Assembly (NCBI RefSeq): GCF_900176075.1
Contig: NZ_FWWV01000013.1
Coordinates: 82,279-146,278 of the forward strand
Length of the DNA stretch: 64,000 nucleotides
Direction of reading: 5' to 3'
DNA from: Pasteurella testudinis DSM 23072
GTDB lineage: Bacteria > Pseudomonadota > Gammaproteobacteria > Enterobacterales > Pasteurellaceae
The position numbers were made by a program, and so were the translations under genes. Under the pieces are notes generated by a model that saw only the letters and a program-made list of their open reading frames with translations, was not told where the DNA came from and made no database searches. This document shows, piece after piece, positions 1-9,908 of this stretch (its first letter is position 1; each line of letters begins with the position of its first letter).

Positions 1-31
1 GTTAGAACCCCTTAAAAAAGCGATTCAAAAT

Positions 32-80
32 AACGCTGTCTAACCCTTGATAAAACAAGGTGTTACGACAGCGTTTTTTT
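32..80 (+). terminator. Rho-independent terminator of a gene left of the window
   Basis: The arms AACGCTGTC (32-40) and GACAGCGTT (67-75) close a long hairpin with a further pairing CCTTG/CAAGG inside it, followed by a run of seven T. It ends transcription of a plus-strand gene lying before base 1. ComEA begins 25 bases further on. Confidence 0.8.
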
Positions 81-105
81 ATATTCTATTTTTAAGGAAA
101 ACACT

Positions 106-450
106 ATGTCTAATCTAAAAACAACATTGCGCAAACTGGCAACTTGCGTTTTTTTAACTGCGCTGGCGGCGCTTCCCGTTGCCGCCAATCAGGCGCAACA
201 AACCGTGCAAGAAAGTGCGGTCAGCCAAAGCGCGGAGCAAGCTCAAACGCAACAACGCGCTATTAATTTAAACACTGCCAGCGCCGAGGAGTTAGAAAAA
301 GGCTTGTTGGGCATCGGTGCGAAAAAAGCACAGGCGATTGTGGAATACCGTGAGAAAAACGGCAATTTTATCAGTATCGATCAACTCGGTGATGTGTCCG
401 GTATCGGCAAAGCGACGCTGGAGAAAAATCGTCATTTGTTAAGTTTATAG
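106..450 (+). CDS. comEA: ComEA-family helix-hairpin-helix competence protein
   Basis: A 114-residue secreted DNA-binding protein of the ComEA/ComE1 type. In naturally competent bacteria this family binds incoming double-stranded DNA in the periplasm and helps pull it through the outer membrane. A signal peptide covers about residues 1-27 (charged start, hydrophobic TCVFLTALAALPVA, cleavage near VAA). A Gln/Ala-rich linker follows, then a pair of helix-hairpin-helix motifs from about residue 53 (INLNTASAEEL, GIGAKKAQAIVEYR, GIGKATLEK). The size fits the short Pasteurellaceae form, which lacks the membrane anchor of the Bacillus protein. A purine-rich AAGGAAAA lies ahead of the ATG. Its presence fits the many uptake signals in the window. 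No competence (CRP-S type) site was identified upstream. Confidence 0.88.
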   Translation: MSNLKTTLRKLATCVFLTALAALPVAANQAQQTVQESAVSQSAEQAQTQQRAINLNTASAEELEKGLLGIGAKKAQAIVEYREKNGNFISIDQLGDVSGIGKATLEKNRHLLSL

Positions 451-456
451 TTAGCC

Positions 457-484
457 AAAAACCAACCCGATATTCCATCGGGTT
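457..484 (-). terminator. Terminator of the mltF-small ORF transcript
   Basis: AACCCGAT (464-471) pairs with ATCGGGTT (477-484) around a 5-base loop. Read on the minus strand the stem is followed by GGTTTTTGG, so it ends the minus-strand transcript that carries mltF and the 49-codon gene. It lies 30 bases past the stop of the small gene. Confidence 0.7.
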
Positions 485-513
485 GTATGCTGAATAAAGT
501 GCGGTTTGCGTCG

Positions 514-663
514 CTACTCCTGCTCAACCAAAAACTGAAACCAGTGCCGCTCTTCAATTCGCGCCTTGATTCTTTTGCGACGGCGCAGGCGCAACAAGCG
601 ACGGTGGTTGTTTTGCAATGACAGTGATTTTTTCGATTTGAAAAACACCCGTGATTTTCTCAT
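514..663 (-). CDS. Small strongly basic protein of unknown function (49 aa)
   Basis: A 49-codon reading frame, ATG at 663 to TAG at 514. The start is preceded by GGGAGCAAAC, a good ribosome binding site. The product begins MRKSRVFFKSKKSL, contains an Arg-rich centre (RRLLRLRRRKRIKARI) and ends FLVEQE. The high Arg/Lys content suggests contact with RNA, DNA or ribosomes, but that is inference. No signal peptide or membrane segment is seen. It begins 29 bases after the mltF stop and is followed by a terminator, so it is probably the second gene of the mltF transcript. I do not recognise the family. The ribosome binding site, operon position and terminator are the evidence that it is translated. 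Confidence 0.6.
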   Translation of the reverse strand: MRKSRVFFKSKKSLSLQNNHRRLLRLRRRKRIKARIEERHWFQFLVEQE

Positions 664-692
664 GTTTGCTCCCTTTTACACCGCTTAGCCAA

Positions 693-2150
693 TCAACTTA
701 GCGGAACTCCGTAGTCATTTTCTTGTTGGTTATTACTGATATCTGCCGGCGTCAGCTTGCGATCGATCGCTTTCTCAATCTCTTTCAGCCGGTAATGTTT
801 GCTGATGCTGTTCATATAACGGCGGATATTTTCCACATAGGCATGTGCTTCATAACCGCGCGCATAGCCGTATTTCAGCTTGGAATAATACCGCTTCTCC
901 GCCAGCAACGGTAAATTATTCTTCACGTCCAACCAGTTATCCGGATCACCGCCGAGTTCTTTGGTTAAGCGGCGTGCGTCCAGCAAATGCCCCAAGCCCA
1001 TGTTATACGCCGCCAGCGCATACCAGATTTTATCCTCTTTCCGCACCGTATCGGGAATTTGGCGCATCAACATATGCAGATATTCCGAACCGCCGCGAAT
1101 GCTCTGTTCCGGATCGGTGCGGTCTTGCACTTTCATGCGCTCGGCGGTGTCTTTGGTCAACATCATAATGCCGCGCACGCCGGTCGGCGAAGTTGCGGTT
1201 TCGTTCCAGTGGGATTCCTGATAAGCGATTGCCGCCAAGGTATGCCACTCCAACTCGCCACGGTAACGTTGAAAATAATCAATATATTTCGGCAGCACAG
1301 TTTCAATCGCATTCAAATAGGTGCGCGCATCGACATAGTCGAAATTCTGCATATGGTTAAAATATTTCTCTTCCAGACGGGCGACCAATCCGCTCTCAAG
1401 TGCGGTATGCATAAACTCCAGCGAAGCGGCTTGCAATTCGTTATAGGTATTTTTCGAGAAATACCAATGCACACTGGACTCTTCGCTGACATCAAACGCC
1501 ACATTCAAGTGCGGTTTAATCTGTTGCGCCGAGGCTATGTCAATCGAGCCGGCGATGGCATATTGCTGCTTGCCCTCCGCCACCATCAATAGAATCTCTT
1601 CTTGTGTCAGAGTATCGTTGACTTGCCAATGTAAATTCGGAAAAGATTGTTTTTGCTGTTTTAACAATGAAATCAACTCTTCATTGGCCGGAATCAACAT
1701 CGAGGAATTGACATCGGCAAACGTTTTGGGACGGGGCTCGCCCATACGGTAAACCAGTTGCCAAGATGCCGAGGTGTAGCCCGGTCCGGTTTGAAAGTCA
1801 CCGCTCTTTTCGTTTTGGTAACGCAGGCCTGCCGCCGCCATATCAATCCTGCCGTTTTTTAAGGCGTCGAACAATTGGCTGCTGTTGTCCAACGTGACAA
1901 TTTGCAGCTTCACGCCTAAATACTCGGCAAATGCCCGACTCAGTTCATACTCCAAGCCTTGCGCTTCTTCATTGCCGATAAAATAGTAAACCGGATTATT
2001 CAGCGTGCCGACCACCAACTCGCCTTTTTGCAATACGGTAACGTAATGATTTTTCTCCGTTGACATCATTTTTTGCCACGGAAAAATCATATCTATTGCC
2101 CATAACAAGAGACCGATTGCAAAAACGGCACGCAGTAATAATCCTTTCAA
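693..2150 (-). CDS. mltF: Membrane-bound lytic murein transglycosylase F
   Basis: A 485-residue protein that cleaves the glycan strands of peptidoglycan and leaves 1,6-anhydromuramyl ends. An N-terminal hydrophobic segment (about residues 5-24) acts as signal or anchor. Residues about 40-265 form a periplasmic solute-binding-like domain (SBP_bac_3), and residues about 290-450 form the lysozyme-like SLT domain. The catalytic Glu sits in YQESHW near residue 312, followed by the family's [11 protein letters not shown] segment. Length and domain order match E. coli MltF. The gene is divergent from purL, as in enterobacteria, which supports the assignment. The small basic protein gene follows on the same transcript. 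Confidence 0.93.
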   Translation of the reverse strand: MKGLLLRAVFAIGLLLWAIDMIFPWQKMMSTEKNHYVTVLQKGELVVGTLNNPVYYFIGNEEAQGLEYELSRAFAEYLGVKLQIVTLDNSSQLFDALKNGRIDMAAAGLRYQNEKSGDFQTGPGYTSASWQLVYRMGEPRPKTFADVNSSMLIPANEELISLLKQQKQSFPNLHWQVNDTLTQEEILLMVAEGKQQYAIAGSIDIASAQQIKPHLNVAFDVSEESSVHWYFSKNTYNELQAASLEFMHTALESGLVARLEEKYFNHMQNFDYVDARTYLNAIETVLPKYIDYFQRYRGELEWHTLAAIAYQESHWNETATSPTGVRGIMMLTKDTAERMKVQDRTDPEQSIRGGSEYLHMLMRQIPDTVRKEDKIWYALAAYNMGLGHLLDARRLTKELGGDPDNWLDVKNNLPLLAEKRYYSKLKYGYARGYEAHAYVENIRRYMNSISKHYRLKEIEKAIDRKLTPADISNNQQENDYGVPLS

Positions 2151-2237
2151 ATAAAAAATCTCACGCTTGAATTTATGTCAGATAGCGCATTCTAACCGTT
2201 CTTCTGCGGAAAACCAACTTACCCGCCCCGTAAAACA

Positions 2238-2276
2238 ACGCAAAAATTTCCGTTGCACCGCACTTTACTCTATAAT
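2238..2276 (+). promoter_or_regulatory. purL promoter with PurR-like operator
   Basis: ACGCAAAAATTTCCGT at 2238-2253 resembles the PurR box (consensus ACGCAAACGTTTGCGT), differing mainly at the centre. TATAAT lies at 2271-2276, and the hexamer 17 bases upstream (TTCCGT, 2248-2253) falls inside the operator. Repressor bound here would cover the -35 region. PurR is the known purine repressor; its action at this site is inferred from the sequence. Confidence 0.65.
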
Positions 2277-2326
2277 GAAAACGTTTTGACTTCCCAACTA
2301 CATTTCTTAACAATTTACGGTAAAAG

Positions 2327-5300
2327 ATGATGATGCAAATTTTCCGCGGCTCCCCCGCCCTCTCTGATTTTCGTTTAAACCAATTAATGACTCAATTCCG
2401 CCAAGCCGATTTACCGATCAGCGAATGCTATGCCGAATATCTGCACTTTGCCGATTTAACGCAGCCCTTAACGGAAACCGAAAGCGGGCAATTGCAGCAA
2501 TTGCTGCACTACGGTCCGACCTTGGCGGAGCACGAACCGAGTGGCAGTTGTTTCATTGTAATCCCGCGAATCGGCACCATCTCCTCTTGGTCTTCCAAAG
2601 CCAGCGACATTGCGCATAATTCCGGATTAGCGAAAGTCAAACGCATCGAACGCGGTCTCGCTTATTATCTTCAAACCACTTCCCCACTCACCGAACAACA
2701 AACCCAAACCCTGACCGCACTTTTACATGACCGTATGCTCGAAACGGTAATCGAAACCCCGCAAGACGCCCAAGCTCTGTTCAGCCACGCCGAGCCGAAA
2801 CCGTTCACCACCGTCGATATTCTGCAACACGGCAGAACCGCACTTGAGCAAGCCAATCTCAATTTGGGGCTGGCTCTGGCGGAAGACGAAATCGACTATT
2901 TATTAACACAGTTTACCCAACTCAAACGCAATCCGGTCGATATCGAACTGTATATGTTTGCCCAAGCGAACTCGGAACATTGCCGGCACAAAATTTTTAA
3001 TGCTGATTGGGTGATCGACGGTGAAAAGCAGCCAAAATCGCTGTTTAAAATGATCAAAAACACCTTTGAACAAACGCCGGATTTTGTGTTGTCTGCCTAT
3101 AAAGACAATGCGGCGGTGATGGAAGGCTCGACAGTCGGACGTTTCTTTGCCGATAGCGACGGCAAATATCGTTACCACCAAGAAGACGCGCACATTTTAA
3201 TGAAAGTGGAAACCCATAACCACCCGACGGCGATTTCCCCGTTCCCGGGTGCGGCGACCGGCTCCGGCGGTGAAATTCGTGACGAAGGCGCAACCGGACG
3301 CGGCGCCAAGCCGAAAGCCGGTTTGGTCGGTTTCTCGGTGTCCAACTTGCTCGTACCAAACTTTGAACAACCGTGGGAGAATCCGTTAAGCAAACCGAAC
3401 CGTATCGCCTCGGCGTTGGATATTATGCTGGAAGCTCCACTCGGCGGCGCGGCGTTTAACAATGAATTCGGTCGTCCTGCGTTGCTGGGCTATTTCCGCA
3501 CTTACGAAGAAAAAGTGAATAGTTTTAACGGCGTGGAAGTGCGCGGCTATCACAAACCGATTATGCTGGCAGGCGGGATCGGCAATATCCGTGCCGAACA
3601 TGTACAAAAAGGTGAGATTCTGGTCGGCGCGAAATTAATCGTGCTCGGCGGTCCGGCGATGAATATCGGCTTGGGCGGCGGCGCGGCGTCCTCGATGACC
3701 TCCGGCAAATCCAAAGAAGATTTGGATTTCGCTTCGGTGCAACGCGACAACCCTGAAATGGAACGCCGTTGTCAGGAAGTGATCGACCGTTGCTGGCAGT
3801 TGGGCGACGACAACCCGATTCTGTTTATCCACGATGTCGGCGCAGGCGGTCTCTCCAATGCGATGCCGGAATTGGTCAATGACGGCGGGCGCGGCGGCAA
3901 CTTTGAGTTGCGCAAAATCCTGAGCGACGAACCGGGCATGAGTCCGTTGGAAATTTGGTGTAACGAATCGCAAGAACGCTATGTGTTGGCGGTGGCAGCA
4001 GATCAACTGCCGTTATTCGAACAACTGTGCCAACGCGAACGCGCACCTTATGCGGTGATCGGCGAAGCGGTGGCTGAACCGCACTTGACCCTGAACGACA
4101 GCCATTTCAATAATAAACCGATTGATATGCCGTTAAACGTACTGCTCGGCAAACCACCGAAAATGACTCGTGATGTGCAAAGTGCGGTAGTAAATAATCC
4201 GCCGTTAAACACCGAAACAATTGATGTAAAAGAAGCCTTGCACCGCGTGCTACGCCTGCCGGTGGTGGCGGAAAAAACCTTCTTAGTCACCATCGGCGAC
4301 CGCTCTGTCACCGGTATGGTGGCGCGCGATCAGATGGTCGGACCGTGGCAAATTCCGGTTGCCGACTGTGCCGTCACCACCGCCAGCCTCGACAGTTACT
4401 ACGGTGAGGCGATGTCCATCGGCGAACGTGCGCCGATCGCGTTATTAGACTTCGCTGCGTCAGCACGCATGGCGGTTGCCGAATCAATTACCAATATCGC
4501 CGCCACTCAGATTGGCGATATTAAACGGATTAAACTCTCCGCCAACTGGATGTCTGCCGCCGGACACAGAGGCGAAGACGCCGGTTTATATGCGGCAGTG
4601 AAAGCGGTTGGCGAAGAACTTTGTCCGGCATTGGGCTTAACCATTCCGGTCGGCAAAGATTCAATGTCGATGAAAACCACTTGGCAGGAAAACGGCGAAA
4701 ACAAACAAGTGACTGCACCATTATCCTTGGTGATCAGCGCCTTTGCTCGGGTGGAAGACGTGCGCAAAACCGTCACGCCGCAACTTAAAGTCGATAAGAA
4801 TAGCACCGACAAAGGCGATAGTCGCCTGTTGCTGATCGACTTGGGCGAAGGCAACAACCGCTTGGGCGCAACCGCACTGGCGCAAGTATATAAACAACTA
4901 GGTGACAAGCCGGCAGATGTGGTCGATAGTCAAAAACTGAAAGGCTTTTATGACGCTATCCAACAACTGGTTGCCGATGATAAATTACTAGCTTACCACG
5001 ACCGTTCCGACGGTGGTTTAATTACCACTCTTGCTGAAATGGCGTTTGCCGGTCATTGCGGGCTTGATGTCAATATCGCCGCCCTCGGCAACGATAACCT
5101 AAACGTGCTGTTTAACGAAGAGTTAGGCGCAGTGATTCAAGTTCGCACCGCCGATTTAGACAGCGTAAACCGCACTTTGGCGCAACACGGATTAAGTGCG
5201 GTCAGCCATGACCTCGGCACTGTCACTGTCGGTGATAATTTTATTATTCGCCGCGATGCTGACGTCGTACTACAACAATCGCGCAATGAACTGCGTGGTA

Positions 5301-6238
5301 TCTGGGCGGAACTGACCCACCAAATGCAACGCCTGCGTGATAACCCGACTTGCGCCGATCAAGAGTTTGCCACCAAGAAAGATCCGAACAATAAAGGTTT
5401 GTCAGCACAATTAAGTTACGACCCAAGTGACGACATCGCCGCACCGTATATCGCCACCGGCGTAAAGCCACGCATTGCGGTGCTGCGTGAACAAGGGGTC
5501 AACAGCCATGTTGAAATGGCGGCGGCGTTTGACCGTGCCGGATTTGATGCGATTGACGTACATATGAGCGACTTGATGAACGGGCGTATCAGCCTCGATT
5601 CATTCAACGCCTTAGTCGCTTGCGGCGGCTTCTCCTACGGCGACGTGTTAGGCGCCGGCGGCGGTTGGGCAAAATCCATTCTGTTCAACACCGCACTTCG
5701 CGATCAATTCGCCGCCTTCTTCCAACGTGAAGATACTTTGAGCTTGGGCGTGTGCAACGGTTGCCAGATGCTCTCCAACCTTGCCGAAATCATTCCCGGC
5801 ACGGAAGCATGGCCGCGCTTTGTGCGCAACACCTCCGAACGTTTTGAAGCCCGTGCGACGTTGGTGCGTATCAACGACAGTAACTCGTTGTGGTTCAACG
5901 GCATGGCAGGCTCACATATGCCAATCGCAGTTTCGCACGGCGAAGGTCGGGTTGAATTCAAAAACGATCAGCAATTGGCACAGTTGCGTGAGCAAAACCT
6001 GATTATCGCACAATATATCGACAACAACCTGCAACCGACCGAAACCTACCCAGCCAACCCGAACGGCTCGGTGGACGGCATCACCGCCCTTAGCAACCGC
6101 AACGGACGAGTCGCCATCATGATGCCACACCCTGAACGTGTATTCAGAGCGGTGAGTAACTCTTGGTATCCAGAGGATTGGTCTGAAGACGGCGCTTGGA
6201 TGCGGTTGTTTAGGAATGCGAGGGTTGTGTTGGGGTAG
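2327..6238 (+). CDS. purL: Phosphoribosylformylglycinamidine synthase
   Basis: A 1303-residue single-chain FGAM synthase, the fourth step of purine synthesis. It converts FGAR, ATP and glutamine to FGAM. The N-terminal region carries the family start [15 protein letters not shown]. The central synthetase part contains two AIRS-like halves (motifs such as [17 protein letters not shown] and [10 protein letters not shown]). A class I glutamine amidotransferase domain occupies about residues 1045-1303, with the nucleophile Cys in GVCNGCQ near residue 1142 and the His/Glu pair in PHPERVFR near 1266. Length is the usual one for the proteobacterial large form. Three ATG codons in a row (2327, 2330, 2333) make the exact start uncertain. 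A PurR-like box overlaps its promoter. Confidence 0.97.
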   Translation: MMMQIFRGSPALSDFRLNQLMTQFRQADLPISECYAEYLHFADLTQPLTETESGQLQQLLHYGPTLAEHEPSGSCFIVIPRIGTISSWSSKASDIAHNSGLAKVKRIERGLAYYLQTTSPLTEQQTQTLTALLHDRMLETVIETPQDAQALFSHAEPKPFTTVDILQHGRTALEQANLNLGLALAEDEIDYLLTQFTQLKRNPVDIELYMFAQANSEHCRHKIFNADWVIDGEKQPKSLFKMIKNTFEQTPDFVLSAYKDNAAVMEGSTVGRFFADSDGKYRYHQEDAHILMKVETHNHPTAISPFPGAATGSGGEIRDEGATGRGAKPKAGLVGFSVSNLLVPNFEQPWENPLSKPNRIASALDIMLEAPLGGAAFNNEFGRPALLGYFRTYEEKVNSFNGVEVRGYHKPIMLAGGIGNIRAEHVQKGEILVGAKLIVLGGPAMNIGLGGGAASSMTSGKSKEDLDFASVQRDNPEMERRCQEVIDRCWQLGDDNPILFIHDVGAGGLSNAMPELVNDGGRGGNFELRKILSDEPGMSPLEIWCNESQERYVLAVAADQLPLFEQLCQRERAPYAVIGEAVAEPHLTLNDSHFNNKPIDMPLNVLLGKPPKMTRDVQSAVVNNPPLNTETIDVKEALHRVLRLPVVAEKTFLVTIGDRSVTGMVARDQMVGPWQIPVADCAVTTASLDSYYGEAMSIGERAPIALLDFAASARMAVAESITNIAATQIGDIKRIKLSANWMSAAGHRGEDAGLYAAVKAVGEELCPALGLTIPVGKDSMSMKTTWQENGENKQVTAPLSLVISAFARVEDVRKTVTPQLKVDKNSTDKGDSRLLLIDLGEGNNRLGATALAQVYKQLGDKPADVVDSQKLKGFYDAIQQLVADDKLLAYHDRSDGGLITTLAEMAFAGHCGLDVNIAALGNDNLNVLFNEELGAVIQVRTADLDSVNRTLAQHGLSAVSHDLGTVTVGDNFIIRRDADVVLQQSRNELRGIWAELTHQMQRLRDNPTCADQEFATKKDPNNKGLSAQLSYDPSDDIAAPYIATGVKPRIAVLREQGVNSHVEMAAAFDRAGFDAIDVHMSDLMNGRISLDSFNALVACGGFSYGDVLGAGGGWAKSILFNTALRDQFAAFFQREDTLSLGVCNGCQMLSNLAEIIPGTEAWPRFVRNTSERFEARATLVRINDSNSLWFNGMAGSHMPIAVSHGEGRVEFKNDQQLAQLREQNLIIAQYIDNNLQPTETYPANPNGSVDGITALSNRNGRVAIMMPHPERVFRAVSNSWYPEDWSEDGAWMRLFRNARVVLG

Positions 6239-6244
6239 TATTTG

Positions 6245-6274
6245 ACAAAAGGCGAGCAAAGGCTCGTCTTTTGT
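6245..6274. terminator. Bidirectional terminator after purL
   Basis: ACAAAAGGCGAGC (245-257) pairs with GCTCGTCTTTTGT (262-274) around a four-base loop, with one G-T wobble. The A/T flanks let it act on both strands, ending purL and possibly the polysaccharide operon that ends at 6371. Confidence 0.75.
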
Positions 6275-6370
6275 ATCCTTTTGAGTAACAGTCATGACAT
6301 TCTATCTCTAACATAAGTTACAAACTTACATAATCATAGGAGCTATTTAAAATAGCGCTTTATTTCTTGA

Positions 6371-7657
6371 CTACCGCGCTCCAAACCCTGTCAACATTGT
6401 TTTTAATGTTTTGAATACGATTAAAACATCTAACCACAGTGAGAAATGCTTAATATAGTAAAAATCATGTTCAATTTTTACTCTAGTGTCGTCAACATCA
6501 GCCGCATAGCCGTGTACCACTTGCGCCCAGCCGGAAATACCTGGCTTGACAATATGGCGGTAGCTATAAAATGGAATCTCTTTTTCAAACTGTTCAACAA
6601 AGATTTTCTGTTCAGGCCGCGGACCAATCAGGCTCATATCGCCTTTCAATACATTAAAAAATTGTGGTAATTCATCGATACGGGTTTTACGAATAAATTT
6701 ACCAACCCGTGTCACTCGCATATCGCCGTCGCAAGCAAATTGTGCACCGTCTTTTTCAGAATCCTTACACATACTTCTAAATTTATAAATACTGAATTCT
6801 TTACCGCCTTGCCCTACTCGTTTTTGGATAAACAATGCTCCGCCTTCACTTTCCAGGCGGATGGCAAGTGCGGTAATCAACATAATCGGCAGGGTAATCG
6901 GAAATGTAATCAACACCAAAATAATATCAATACAGCGTTTTATTAGCGAATAAACCGGTGAGGGCAGTAATGAACCCAAATCATTCTCGTACATATGCCG
7001 GATTTTCACGCGTCCCGTCAACGACTCTTCCAATTGACGGGCGTTATAAACCGGAATACCATGCAAAGTGCAGTCTGCCAGGAACTTTTGCCATTCTGCT
7101 GTTAATTCAGTAGAATGAAGATCTACTGCTATTGCATTAAATCGACGCTCTAAATCAGGCTGTTCTAATTTATGCCAATTTACATTATCGATTTGTTCCA
7201 ATGTCTTTGCCCGCCCAAAAGGAATATAGGCAATTTTGGTCACAATCCAACGTCTTGCTATAAAATAACCTGAAAAACAGAATAATAAAGAAAGTATAAA
7301 ACTATTTATCAACAGATAAATTGAATATTCCAAGCGAAAAAATAATAAAATAACAATTGCTATTGAATAACAAGAAATGATAGTTGAAAAAATAAAACTA
7401 CTTGATTTATCTCCGGGGTAACGCATTAAAATACGTAGAAATAGTGCAACCAGAATAAATGCAAAACTTGTCACAACAATGGTATACCTTCGTACTTCAG
7501 AGCTCAGCATATCGTTACCCCATAATGCAAAAGCAGGTAAAAACACCGAGAATAAAATCCCTAAAGTAGACTGTACAGTTGTACTAAAAAATAATCGTTC
7601 ATACCAACGAGAGTGGCGTTTCCTAAATTGTCTATTTTTCATATTGAGCCTAGCCAT
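6371..7657 (-). CDS. Undecaprenyl-phosphate sugar phosphotransferase (polysaccharide initiation)
   Basis: A 428-residue membrane enzyme of the polyprenyl glycosylphosphotransferase family (WbaP/WcaJ type). It transfers a sugar-1-phosphate to undecaprenyl phosphate and so starts a repeat unit on the inner face of the membrane. Four hydrophobic segments lie in residues about 28-150. A short middle domain follows, then a further membrane segment (IDIILVLITFPITLPIMLI) opens the catalytic domain (about 228-428). Conserved blocks there are YKFRSM, TRIDELPQFFNVLKG, DMSLIGPRPE and KPGISGWAQV. It is the last gene of the operon and overlaps the preceding glycosyltransferase by 8 bases. It carries an uptake signal near 6866, unlike the next four genes upstream. 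Which sugar is transferred (glucose, galactose or other) cannot be read. Confidence 0.9.
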   Translation of the reverse strand: MARLNMKNRQFRKRHSRWYERLFFSTTVQSTLGILFSVFLPAFALWGNDMLSSEVRRYTIVVTSFAFILVALFLRILMRYPGDKSSSFIFSTIISCYSIAIVILLFFRLEYSIYLLINSFILSLLFCFSGYFIARRWIVTKIAYIPFGRAKTLEQIDNVNWHKLEQPDLERRFNAIAVDLHSTELTAEWQKFLADCTLHGIPVYNARQLEESLTGRVKIRHMYENDLGSLLPSPVYSLIKRCIDIILVLITFPITLPIMLITALAIRLESEGGALFIQKRVGQGGKEFSIYKFRSMCKDSEKDGAQFACDGDMRVTRVGKFIRKTRIDELPQFFNVLKGDMSLIGPRPEQKIFVEQFEKEIPFYSYRHIVKPGISGWAQVVHGYAADVDDTRVKIEHDFYYIKHFSLWLDVLIVFKTLKTMLTGFGAR

Positions 7658-8756
7658 TTAAATTTATAACGGAGTTATAAATTTCAAGTGTTTTAGTCAG
7701 CATTAATTCATAAGTGAAATGTGATTCAAAAATATCTTTACCTGCACATCCCATTTTATCTCTTAACGTTTTATTACCAATAAGTATATTTAATTTATCT
7801 ACTAAATAATTTATGTCTCCACGAGGGATTAAGTAACCATTTTTCCCATCCCAAACCGCTTCTTTTATACCACCAACATCGGAAGCAATTATCGGTAATC
7901 CTTTTGCCATAGCTTCAAGAATAGTAAGCGGCAATCCTTCCCAGTTTGAAATCAATAAAAAAATATCGGCATTTACTAACCGCTTTTCAACATCATGGCA
8001 TTGACCTGAAAAGATAATTTTATCATCTAAAAAAAGAGACTCCGCTTGTTGTTTAACCATATTTAGTAAAACTCCATCACCAACAAATTCGACTTGCCAG
8101 TCTAAATTTTTAACCTTTGCTAATGCAGCGACTAAATCAGTATAATTTTTAGGAATGTCAAAACGTGCAACCATAATGAGCCTAATCACTTTATCATTAT
8201 GTGGTATTTTTATTATTCGTCGATCGGTTGATATTCCATTATGTATAGTAATTAATTGCTCAGGCTTACCGACACCATACTTCAAAGCTAAGTTTCGGTC
8301 ATACTCAGATACGGTAATAATCTTTCCACCCAGTTTAGCCATACCTTTTTCAATAAGTCGATAGAACATTGCTGTTCTTTGTGCTACTCCATCAGTAAAT
8401 GCCCAACCATGCGCGGTAAATATATATGCTAACCCTAATCTCCAAGAGGCAAGCCGCCCTAAAATCCCAGCTTTTGATGAATGTAAATGTACAATATCAG
8501 GTCTTAAAATTAATAGTTGCTTTTTGATTTCAAAATAACATTTAAAATCCTTAATAAGATTAATTTCTCTTACTAAATTTTTAATAATAACACACTCTAA
8601 ATTTCTTTCTTTAGCTTTCTCAATAACAATTCCTGTCCCCCCAATGAGAATCGTAACCTGATGCCCTTTATTCTGCATTCCTTCTGCTAAATCTAATAAG
8701 TGAACATTTGCGCCGCCAATCACATCTGAACGAGTTATCACATAGACAATTCTCAT
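7650..8756 (-). CDS. Glycosyltransferase, GT4 family
   Basis: A 368-residue GT-B fold glycosyltransferase, probably adding one sugar to the lipid-linked repeat unit. The N-terminal half has the family pattern MRIVYVITRSDVIGGANVHL and DIVHLHSSKAG. The C-terminal Glycos_transf_1 domain has the EX7E nucleotide-sugar motif in WEGLPLTILEAMAKGLP followed by SDVGG. Its ATG overlaps the stop of the preceding gene (TAATG), and its end overlaps the next gene by 8 bases, so the genes are translationally coupled. The gene is clearly AT-rich compared with the chromosome around it and has no uptake signal. Donor and acceptor are unknown. Confidence 0.88.
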   Translation of the reverse strand: MRIVYVITRSDVIGGANVHLLDLAEGMQNKGHQVTILIGGTGIVIEKAKERNLECVIIKNLVREINLIKDFKCYFEIKKQLLILRPDIVHLHSSKAGILGRLASWRLGLAYIFTAHGWAFTDGVAQRTAMFYRLIEKGMAKLGGKIITVSEYDRNLALKYGVGKPEQLITIHNGISTDRRIIKIPHNDKVIRLIMVARFDIPKNYTDLVAALAKVKNLDWQVEFVGDGVLLNMVKQQAESLFLDDKIIFSGQCHDVEKRLVNADIFLLISNWEGLPLTILEAMAKGLPIIASDVGGIKEAVWDGKNGYLIPRGDINYLVDKLNILIGNKTLRDKMGCAGKDIFESHFTYELMLTKTLEIYNSVINLNG

Positions 8757-9850
8757 TATTTATTACCTTGATATAAATTAATCCATCGTGTGGCTATAAC
8801 ATTTAATGAATAATGCTCTATAATATATTTTCTAGCTTCATTTCCCATGCTATATCTAATATTATCAGATAAATTAATTACTTTGAGCATAGCATTAGTC
8901 AGCTCATTAGAGTTTTGCCTAGTAACCAAATACCCATAATTACCCACAACCTCTTTAGTTCCACCGCAATCAGTTGCTACCACGAGCCGCTCACATAGCA
9001 TAGCTTCTGCTAGTACCAATCCAAATCCTTCATATTTAGAAGACAAAACAAAGCAATCACAAGCGCTCATTAGGGCTGGAATGTCCCTTCTTAACCCCAA
9101 GAAATAAACTGAATGGTTGATATTAAAATTTTCTGCTAAAGAGATAAGCTCCTCTTTTTGTTCACCTTGTCCAACAATTGCCAATACGGACTTAGGATTC
9201 TTATTTAATACTGATTTGAAAGAGTTTAATAAATTAGGATAATCTTTGGCATCGGTCAGTCTACCTACAGCAAGAAATAAAAAATTATCATCAGTAATAT
9301 TTAATTCATCCCTTATTAATTCTCGCTGCATCTTATTAAATACAAATTTATCTGGGCTCACACCATTCAACATTGGAATCATTTTATTACTTGAGCTTGC
9401 GCCTTTTTGAATAAAACACTCCACCGCCTCTTGACTGACATTAGTGTTTAAGTCTGATAAAAAATCAGTTATTTTATAAGCTAACATTCTTATATACCCT
9501 CCTTCATTCGTACTATGGGAAGTACAAATTAGTTTTTTCATAGGGGTAATAATTCTTAGCAATCGAGCAAATAAATTAGCATGAAACATATGACTATGCA
9601 CTATATCCGGATTGAATTTATTAATAACCTTTTTTGCCTGCACTAAAGAATGAATCAGCCCAAAGATATTTTTCTTCATATTTAATGAATATATTTTTAT
9701 ATCTTTAGACATTGGCAATACTATCTCTTTACCTGTTAAAGAAATAATTGTAACATTATTACCCATTTTATGGAATTCATCCGCAAGATCACAAACTTGA
9801 CGCTCTGCTCCACCCATGCCAAGACCTGTTATGATTAACAATATTCTCAT
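8756..9850 (-). CDS. Glycosyltransferase, GT4 family
   Basis: A 364-residue GT-B glycosyltransferase. The start MRILLIITGLGMGGAERQ is the typical GT4 opening, so the ATG at 9850 is preferred; an in-frame ATG at 9874 would add eight residues without family resemblance. The C-terminal domain has the EX7E motif in YEGFGLVLAEAMLCERLV followed by TDCGG. No membrane segment is evident, so it should work at the cytoplasmic face on undecaprenyl-linked intermediates. It is AT-rich, lacks uptake signals, and is coupled to the following glycosyltransferase by a one-base overlap. Substrate unknown. Confidence 0.87.
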   Translation of the reverse strand: MRILLIITGLGMGGAERQVCDLADEFHKMGNNVTIISLTGKEIVLPMSKDIKIYSLNMKKNIFGLIHSLVQAKKVINKFNPDIVHSHMFHANLFARLLRIITPMKKLICTSHSTNEGGYIRMLAYKITDFLSDLNTNVSQEAVECFIQKGASSSNKMIPMLNGVSPDKFVFNKMQRELIRDELNITDDNFLFLAVGRLTDAKDYPNLLNSFKSVLNKNPKSVLAIVGQGEQKEELISLAENFNINHSVYFLGLRRDIPALMSACDCFVLSSKYEGFGLVLAEAMLCERLVVATDCGGTKEVVGNYGYLVTRQNSNELTNAMLKVINLSDNIRYSMGNEARKYIIEHYSLNVIATRWINLYQGNK

Positions 9851-9908
9851 AGCTCTTTTATCTTCCCTAGACATTCAAAATGAATAACATATATTACGCA
9901 CCAACATA

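Noticed and set aside
987-1592. 201-codon frame opposite mltF
   Set aside because: Antisense shadow; mltF is fully supported by catalytic residues and length.
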